A DNA stretch of 30,346 nucleotides from Bacteroidia bacterium (GTDB taxonomy: Bacteria; Bacteroidota; Bacteroidia; Bacteroidales; Prolixibacteraceae). Each line of letters opens with the position of its first letter. Position 1 is the first letter of the stretch. A program made the position numbers and the translations under genes. This document shows, piece after piece, positions 24,675 to 30,346 of this stretch. The DNA is taken from contig JANYJT010000076.1 in NCBI GenBank assembly GCA_025358395.1, forward strand, positions 1-30,346, given 5' to 3'. A model generated the notes under the pieces. That model had not been told where the DNA came from and made no database searches. It saw only the letters and a program-made list of their open reading frames with translations.

Positions 24675-27600
24675 TTAGAAATTGAATTTTACTCCTGCTG
24701 TGAAGGTTTTGAACAAAGGGTAAACCGTTACACCGGAATTGATAGATTCAGGATCAACATCCTTAATTTTGGAGAAAGTTAAAAGATTCGCTCCCCGGAC
24801 ATATACTTTTATACCGGTGCTACCCAGAAACTGAACTGATTTTGCGGGTATTGTGTAAGATAATTCCACATTCTGAATCTTGAAATAATCTCCCTTTTGC
24901 AGCCAAAAATTAGAGGTAACGAAGTTGTTATTAACCTTATAGTAAGTAAGACGTGGATAAGCTCCGTCGACGTTGTTGAGTACAAAATTTGAATAGTTGT
25001 AGTCGCCCCAGCCATTCCAGTAATAAGGATTTGTAAGTGCAATGTCGTAAAACGCCCTGCCATTTCCAAGTACAAATAATTCAATGCCTTTGTACTTTAA
25101 AGTAACATTGACTCCATAATACAACCGTGGTGAGGAATGACCAATCATTGACTGATCATTGTCATCAATTACACCATCACTGTTATTATCTGCATACTTG
25201 AGGTCACCTGCGCTCAGCACGTTATCATAGATCTGAGGTACCACGAGCGTTTCAGCATTGGTCTGGAACTTTCCGATGTAGGATTGCCCAAAAATGGCAT
25301 CAGTTGCCTTACCAGTTCTATTCTGATATTCAAACCTGTAGTTTGGCTGATCATAAACATCCCTGATTCCTTTTGTTGCCGTTGCATTAGCCCCTACGGC
25401 AAAATGTAATTCATTAATCTTTGCTGAATACTGAAGATCTGCAGTAAAGGAATTGTACGTACTCTTGGCATAGTTTTGGTACGGTCTTCCACCGGAGAGA
25501 CCTGCTGCATATGGCATCACATTGCTAAGCTGTGCAATAACACCATCATTTGTCCAACGCCAGTAAGTAACATTCAAAGATAGTTTACGGTTAAGCAACA
25601 GCGCATCAAAACCAACATTAAATTCTTTTCTCCTTTCCCAGGTCAGGTCTTGATTCCCTATCCTTTGAACAGAAGTTCTCCGAACTCCAGTTTCCTGGGT
25701 ACTACCAAACCATTGACTGGACGAATACGGACCAAAAGCGCCTCCACTTCCATCTTGACTGAACCGTGTCTCATCATAATGAGGGAAGAGGAAAGTTTCG
25801 TTGCCGATAACCCCATATTGAGCCCGCAATTTAAGGAAATTAACAAAACGCAGATTTGACATGAACCCTTCATCTGATATAATCCAGTTTGCACCAAATG
25901 ACGGAAACAAGCCAAATCTTTTAGCTGGCGCAAAGCTGGAAGATCCTGAATAATTCAGAACTGCCTGTAGCGAATACTTATCCTTAAAAGAATAGGAGGA
26001 GGAAGAGACATAGGTTAACTGCCTTAAAGGCTCTTCAACACCATTGATAAAAGTCTTCGAAAGAAATCCTGTAAGTACGGATTGGATATCATGGTCCCCA
26101 AAAGTTCTGTCATAACTCAGCGCTTCATAGACTGTATATCGTTGGAAATAATAGTCCATGAGTTTGTTCGTATTGGACATCTGAGACAAAGTATGCGATG
26201 AAGACCTGATGATAGTATCATTCGCCGTCTTTGGTGAAATGGATGGAACATAGGCAATGTAATCGTTGTTTTTGCCAATCCTGACCAGGTTATGTACATT
26301 GACGCCAAGATATGTGCTGGATTTCAGTCCTTTGATTAAACTACCCAAATCATAATTCAATGCCGCATTAATTACTCCGGTACGGCCTCTGTCGCTGTAA
26401 TATCCCTGGCTGGTAAGATTTCCAATTGGATTGCCCAGCGGGTAACCGTTCGAAATACCATAAGGGTTGCCGCTTGCATAAGATATGAAAGAGCTATTAA
26501 TACCATAATAGGGGACTTTCTCGACTGTCTGCGTAGCTGCATAAACCGGATTTGCTACCGGCGGCAGCATATTAATGTCACTTAGCACAGAAGGAAATTC
26601 AGTTAAACTTAAGGTATTATTCGCTGTTCCCTCATCCGTATAGTTTGAATAAAAGCCATAATTAGGTGAACGTCTGAAAGTTTGGTTACCATAAAAGCTG
26701 AATTTGATGTCAATCTGATCATTGATTTTAACAGTTGCGTTCTGCCGTGCTGTAATGTTTGTATAGTCAGCTGTTGCGCCCATGTTATAGATATCGCCTT
26801 CACTGGCTATCCCAAGATAGGAGAAATATTGAACGATATCATTACCGCCTGATGCTGAAAGATTCACCTTGGTCATTGGTTTAATATTTTTAAGCATCAT
26901 ATCTCTATAGTTGACGTTGGGATATCGGAGGCTATTGGGGTCATTCTTGGCAAATTCATCAATTGAAGCCTGTGGATATAAGGTATTAACGGCGCTATTT
27001 GTCCTTGCCTGGTTATTTAGTTTAGCGTAATCCACACCTGTAGTCCATCCTGGCATCCTGTCGACGGTACTTATGCCGCTCTGGACATCAACAGTAAGCA
27101 TTTTTTCGTTTTTCACACCATGTTTGGTGGTGATCACGAGGGCGCCTCCGTTGGCTTGCGGACCGAACATTGCCGTTGATACTATTCCCTTCACCCAGGT
27201 TGCTGATTCTATTTCAGCAGCGTCAAGTGGAGCCTCCTGAATGTCAGTTGGCATACCGTCAACAATGATCATCGGAATGTTACTGAATTTGTCTGATGAT
27301 CCAAAACTGTTACTCAAACCTGAATAGTTTTGAAGCCCTTCCAGAGGACTTAATCCAGTTGATCCGTCCTGCTCGCGTATATCAAATCCGGAGGTCATTC
27401 CAGTGAATGTGTTACGGATATCAATCGTTGGATATTTTTCAAATCTGGATCCCATGAATACTTCTTCGGGGCCGGTAATTTTCCGTTTCTTGAGTGAAGT
27501 AAACGGCAACTGTACCACGTCGGCGGAAGTCATCTGATATTTTGATTTTGAAAGTTTTACCGTATTGTTGCTAAGAAGATTTCGTGCTATACTCACAGAT

Positions 27601-27890
27601 TGTTCAAATGGAGGTATGCTCACTGTAACAACATCTTCAGGATAAGCTTTAAATTTAACAGAACCGGTTGCATCCGTTTCTGTATGAATAATCCCTTCTC
27701 CAACAACAACACTTGCATTTTGAACAGGTGAATTTGCTTCATCGACAACTTTGATTGTAATGTCGATCAATTGCCTGACTTTCTTTGCTTTTTGCTGACC
27801 CTGGGATTGCACTGTTACGGCAAACATCAGGCAGAAAAGCAGTAATCCGGCTGTTATTATTTTCTGGTAGAATATATTAAGTAATCTCAT
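24675..27890 (-). CDS. SusC/RagA-family outer-membrane transporter (second pair, atypical N-terminus)
   Basis: 1071 residues with a signal peptide (hydrophobic core ITAGLLLFCLMFAV). A carboxypeptidase-regulatory-like domain follows (ITIKVVDEANSPVQNASVVV..TDATGSVKFKA, about 43-115). In place of the usual LDEVVVVGYGT box it reads TSADVVQLPFTSLKKRKITG (about 120-139). The plug is present (TIDIRNTFTGMTSGFDI, MIIVDGMPTDI, MFGPQANGGALVITTKHG), and the barrel carries a DNNSDGVIDDND acidic loop near 890 and ends LFKTFTAGVKFNF. It is clearly SusC-family and intact in length. It stands in the same operon downstream of another SusCD pair (24 nt from the preceding susD) and upstream of its own SusD partner. 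The substrate is unknown; no enzyme gene is visible in this operon. Confidence 0.93.
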   Translation of the reverse strand: MRLLNIFYQKIITAGLLLFCLMFAVTVQSQGQQKAKKVRQLIDITIKVVDEANSPVQNASVVVGEGIIHTETDATGSVKFKAYPEDVVTVSIPPFEQSVSIARNLLSNNTVKLSKSKYQMTSADVVQLPFTSLKKRKITGPEEVFMGSRFEKYPTIDIRNTFTGMTSGFDIREQDGSTGLSPLEGLQNYSGLSNSFGSSDKFSNIPMIIVDGMPTDIQEAPLDAAEIESATWVKGIVSTAMFGPQANGGALVITTKHGVKNEKMLTVDVQSGISTVDRMPGWTTGVDYAKLNNQARTNSAVNTLYPQASIDEFAKNDPNSLRYPNVNYRDMMLKNIKPMTKVNLSASGGNDIVQYFSYLGIASEGDIYNMGATADYTNITARQNATVKINDQIDIKFSFYGNQTFRRSPNYGFYSNYTDEGTANNTLSLTEFPSVLSDINMLPPVANPVYAATQTVEKVPYYGINSSFISYASGNPYGISNGYPLGNPIGNLTSQGYYSDRGRTGVINAALNYDLGSLIKGLKSSTYLGVNVHNLVRIGKNNDYIAYVPSISPKTANDTIIRSSSHTLSQMSNTNKLMDYYFQRYTVYEALSYDRTFGDHDIQSVLTGFLSKTFINGVEEPLRQLTYVSSSSYSFKDKYSLQAVLNYSGSSSFAPAKRFGLFPSFGANWIISDEGFMSNLRFVNFLKLRAQYGVIGNETFLFPHYDETRFSQDGSGGAFGPYSSSQWFGSTQETGVRRTSVQRIGNQDLTWERRKEFNVGFDALLLNRKLSLNVTYWRWTNDGVIAQLSNVMPYAAGLSGGRPYQNYAKSTYNSFTADLQYSAKINELHFAVGANATATKGIRDVYDQPNYRFEYQNRTGKATDAIFGQSYIGKFQTNAETLVVPQIYDNVLSAGDLKYADNNSDGVIDDNDQSMIGHSSPRLYYGVNVTLKYKGIELFVLGNGRAFYDIALTNPYYWNGWGDYNYSNFVLNNVDGAYPRLTYYKVNNNFVTSNFWLQKGDYFKIQNVELSYTIPAKSVQFLGSTGIKVYVRGANLLTFSKIKDVDPESINSGVTVYPLFKTFTAGVKFNF

Positions 27891-27914
27891 AAACTTTGTT
27901 TTTTAAGTTTTAGT

Positions 27915-29816
27915 TTACCAAACAGGGTTGGGAACAAAATTTTTCATCTTCAAGGCATCCGAGTTGTTAAACGGCAGATAGTACATCTGAGGTTTCCAGA
28001 CGGGTTGCCTATCGGCCGGCAACGGCGAACGAACATACTTAAAGCCTGTGGGGTAAGTAGGACTGACAGTTACCTTTTCTGCAATCATTCCGTACAGGGT
28101 ACTCGATTGAGATGCTGGTAAATCCATCCAGCGGATGAGGTCGTGATAATAGTGTCCCTCAAAAGAAAGTTCAATATTGCGCTCATTTTTAATCCTGGGC
28201 CTAAATAAATCGACTGAACCGGTAAAGGAGGAGGGCACATTTGGCATTCCTGCTCTTGTTCTTACAGCATTGATTGCATCAACAGCGGTCAAAGTTGCGT
28301 TAGGCGCCTTGCCATTGGGTCCGTAGGCTTCATTGGCGCATTCGGCATAATTCAGGTAACACTCTGCCAGTCTGCAGAGTGGGTCTGCGAATATTGAGGA
28401 AACCTGGTTCTTGGTGCTGTTGTTCCACCATATCTTTCTCAAATAGTATCCCGTGCGGGAAATTCCCAGGTAGGATTGGTTAAGCAATTCTCCATAAGTA
28501 GTTCCCTGGAACCAGATCTGAGCCTTGCCTCCTGACCAGCCAATAGCGGAGGATTGATTGGTGATAATATCCATGTCGAGCCTTGGATCCCTGTTGGTGA
28601 ATGGATCCTGCTCGTTGTAATGACCTGCACTGGTTGCAGCATTTCTGTCAGCTGCGGTATTCAGAGGCTCTCCCCATTTGGTCTCATACTTGTCTACCCA
28701 GTTCTGAGTAGGGCATACACCTGAGTTGGAACCAGTACTTGCAAAGAATACACCATTGTAGAAGGTCTGGCCATTTCCGCGGTTAGTATTAGTCAGCCAG
28801 TTACCTGCGTTCCACGACAACAAACCTGCCGTATAGGACCAGAGGTCTTCATCGGTGCAATCTGCTCCGTAATAGTTGAGATATCGGGATGCTGCCGGCA
28901 GAAGGAAAAGTCCGTTATCCTGTGCAAGCTTAAGTGCAGCCCAGGAAGCGGCAGCTGCTTCCTGCCAGTCAGTAACGCCATGCTGATTATTCAGCGGACT
29001 TGCAGCAAACATCAAAGCCTTGGCTTTCCAGGCGAGGGCAACCATACCATTTGGTCTGTACATTTCGTTGGCAGCATAGTTAAGGTGGTTTGGAACGCCA
29101 AGCGGAGGATCTCTTCTGATTTTCTCAGCCTTCTGGAAGAAGACAAAGGCAGAATCAAAGTCGGCGGCAACCTTGGTGCAGGTTTCATGTTTTGAAAGCC
29201 TTGGTATATCCCACTGATCTTCCGGTCCAATTACTTTGGTAATATAAGGCATCGGCCCCCAAAATTGGAATAGGGTAAAATGGCATAGCGCTCTGACAAA
29301 ATAGGCCTGGCCTTTCAGATCATCCTTTTCCTTTTGAGTGGCGTCCTCAATCCGGTTCACATTCTGAAGTGCCATATTGGCTCTACGGATCGATATGAAA
29401 CACGACCAAAGAACAGGGTTTCTTGACCCGTCATAAGTCAGCTTGTTAACGATGGTTTCAGACATATTGCCCGATTTCCAGGCGTGGCCTTCCATATAAC
29501 GACCCATATCGGCGCAATCAGTTACTCCTTCGATTGAATACTTCTGGTCCCAGGCATCCCAATAGAATGGGAAGCAAACTTTAATGTTAAAATCGGACCA
29601 GCCACCAGACCACATGCTGCCAGCTTGCTGAAGCCTTCCATGGTATACAGCATCGAAATAGCTCTCAAAGTTGGTAAGTCTCGTAAATATCTGATCATCA
29701 GTCAATCCCTGTTCGGGAGACTTGTCAAGATAGTCGTTCAGAAACTTGTCTACACACGAAGTTGAAATGAAAACACTTAACCCGGCGAGAAATATAATTA
29801 AAATTAATTTTTTCAT
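27915..29816 (-). CDS. SusD/RagB-family lipoprotein (third pair)
   Basis: 633 residues with lipoprotein signal MKKLILIIFLAGLSVFISTS plus Cys21. The mature chain starts VDKFLNDYLDKSPEQGLTDD, a SusD N-terminus. Family features: SIRRANMALQNVNRI, LKGQAYFVRALCHFTLFQFW followed by GPMPYITKVIG, ALAWKAKALMFAASPLNN, RDPRLDMDIITNQ, LAECYLNYAECANEAYG, RIKNERNIELSFEGHYYHDL and the terminal YYLPFNNSDALKMKNFVPNP. The size is at the long end of the family and the loop region 260-450 is rich in Trp, Asn and Gly, fitting an enlarged ligand-binding surface. It is encoded 17 nt after the partial susC-like gene at the window edge and is its presumed partner. Confidence 0.94.
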   Translation of the reverse strand: MKKLILIIFLAGLSVFISTSCVDKFLNDYLDKSPEQGLTDDQIFTRLTNFESYFDAVYHGRLQQAGSMWSGGWSDFNIKVCFPFYWDAWDQKYSIEGVTDCADMGRYMEGHAWKSGNMSETIVNKLTYDGSRNPVLWSCFISIRRANMALQNVNRIEDATQKEKDDLKGQAYFVRALCHFTLFQFWGPMPYITKVIGPEDQWDIPRLSKHETCTKVAADFDSAFVFFQKAEKIRRDPPLGVPNHLNYAANEMYRPNGMVALAWKAKALMFAASPLNNQHGVTDWQEAAAASWAALKLAQDNGLFLLPAASRYLNYYGADCTDEDLWSYTAGLLSWNAGNWLTNTNRGNGQTFYNGVFFASTGSNSGVCPTQNWVDKYETKWGEPLNTAADRNAATSAGHYNEQDPFTNRDPRLDMDIITNQSSAIGWSGGKAQIWFQGTTYGELLNQSYLGISRTGYYLRKIWWNNSTKNQVSSIFADPLCRLAECYLNYAECANEAYGPNGKAPNATLTAVDAINAVRTRAGMPNVPSSFTGSVDLFRPRIKNERNIELSFEGHYYHDLIRWMDLPASQSSTLYGMIAEKVTVSPTYPTGFKYVRSPLPADRQPVWKPQMYYLPFNNSDALKMKNFVPNPVW

Positions 29817-29833
29817 AATATCTGTCTTTGTAA

Positions 29834-30346
29834 TTAGAATGCAACTTTAACACCCAACCTGAAAGATGCCATTATGGGGTAATATCCCTGATAGAAGTTG
29901 GTAGCTTCCGGGTCACCTTCAATCAGCGGGGTAATGGTGAAGAGGTTACTTCCACTTGCATAGACCTGAAGATTGGAAATTCCCAGGGCGTGTTTCAGCG
30001 CATTTACATTTTTAAATGTATAACCGAGAAATAAATCTTTCAGACGAACGTAGGAGGCATCCCTGAAGTAGCGGTCCTGAATAATGGTCTGGTAGCCTCT
30101 GTCAGCCTCACCACCTCCCCAAACCAGGTTATCCTGACTGGAACTTCCGCTGTAATGGAGTGTGGCATGTCCGGCATTCGGGTTTGTTGGGGTCCAGTAA
30201 TCGAGCTGCGATTTATGCATACGCCAGTCCCCCTTGATAAATTCAACTTCCCATGCCTGATTGTACTGCACATATTTTCCCTGGTTTCCGGCCAGCAGAA
30301 AGTTGAAATCAAATCCTTTCCAGTTAAAACCGCTGGAAAAGGAATA
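29834..30346 (-). CDS. SusC/RagA-family transporter, C-terminal part (cut by window edge)
   Basis: The frame is open to the last base of the window, so the start lies to the right; a GTG at 30271 is internal. The visible 170 residues run YSFSSGFNWKGFDFNFLLAG, then IKGDWRMHKSQLDYWTPTNP, RDASYVRLKDLFLGYTF, LQVYASGSNLFTITPLIEGD and the end YYPIMASFRLGVKVAF with a terminal Phe. These are the standard final strands of a SusC barrel (WKGFDF, SYVRLKDL, VYASGSNLFTI). It forms a pair with the susD-like gene 17 nt downstream. Promoter, plug and TonB box are out of view. Confidence 0.93.
   Translation of the reverse strand, partial: YSFSSGFNWKGFDFNFLLAGNQGKYVQYNQAWEVEFIKGDWRMHKSQLDYWTPTNPNAGHATLHYSGSSSQDNLVWGGGEADRGYQTIIQDRYFRDASYVRLKDLFLGYTFKNVNALKHALGISNLQVYASGSNLFTITPLIEGDPEATNFYQGYYPIMASFRLGVKVAF

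Overview
The window is Bacteroidota DNA, most likely from a free-living Cytophagia/Sphingobacteriia-type bacterium. The signs are three SusC/SusD-type nutrient-uptake pairs (one cut by the window edge), many SPII lipoproteins with Bacteroidota-style signal peptides, a one-protein hybrid two-component regulator, AT-rich spacers with weak Shine-Dalgarno sequences, and TAnnTTTG-type promoter boxes. Genus cannot be read from the sequence. No tRNA, rRNA, CRISPR array or transposase gene was seen.

Layout. (1) 2-3754: the 3' part of an M16-family peptidase gene (+), a secreted isoaspartyl peptidase/asparaginase (-) convergent with it, and a small orphan lipoprotein (+). (2) 3780-19760: a complete polysaccharide utilization locus (PUL). 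Reading leftwards from about 14.48 kb on the minus strand it holds susC-like, susD-like, two IPT/TIG surface glycan-binding lipoproteins, a hairpin, a GH26 beta-mannanase broken by a frameshift, and a clan GH-A glycosidase lipoprotein. Divergently on the plus strand lie a 1373-residue hybrid two-component system (HTCS) regulator and, 14 nt after it, a GH5 (subfamily 2-like) endoglucanase. (3) 19785-21761: a GT-C membrane protein with TPR repeats, resembling TMTC/PMT O-mannosyltransferases. (4) 21824-30346: a second minus-strand uptake operon with two tandem susC/susD pairs and a DUF1735/DUF4361-like lipoprotein, ended by a perfect 20-bp-arm terminator. The promoter of this operon, and any enzymes ahead of it, lie beyond the right edge.

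How the genes may work together (inference). The HTCS senses an oligosaccharide in the periplasm and activates the divergent susC operon. The 388-bp gap between them holds a TAnnTTTG box facing susC, and next to it a 16-bp direct repeat (15/16 identical) whose copies are 42 bp, four helical turns, apart. The two glycan-binding lipoproteins and SusD capture polysaccharide, the surface enzymes cut it, and SusC imports it. The enzyme set (GH26, GH5_2-like, and an arabinofuranosidase-like GH-A protein) points to a beta-mannan, glucomannan or other beta-1,4-linked plant polysaccharide. The mannanase, however, carries a frameshift in an A6 run and what looks like an internal deletion of its CBM35-like module, so the pathway may be degenerating in this strain unless the frameshift is a sequencing error.

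The strongest leads are the phased repeats at the HTCS/susC junction, the doubly damaged GH26 gene, the GH-A enzyme of unclear family, the TMTC-like protein between the two PULs, and the atypical N-terminus of the second SusC.
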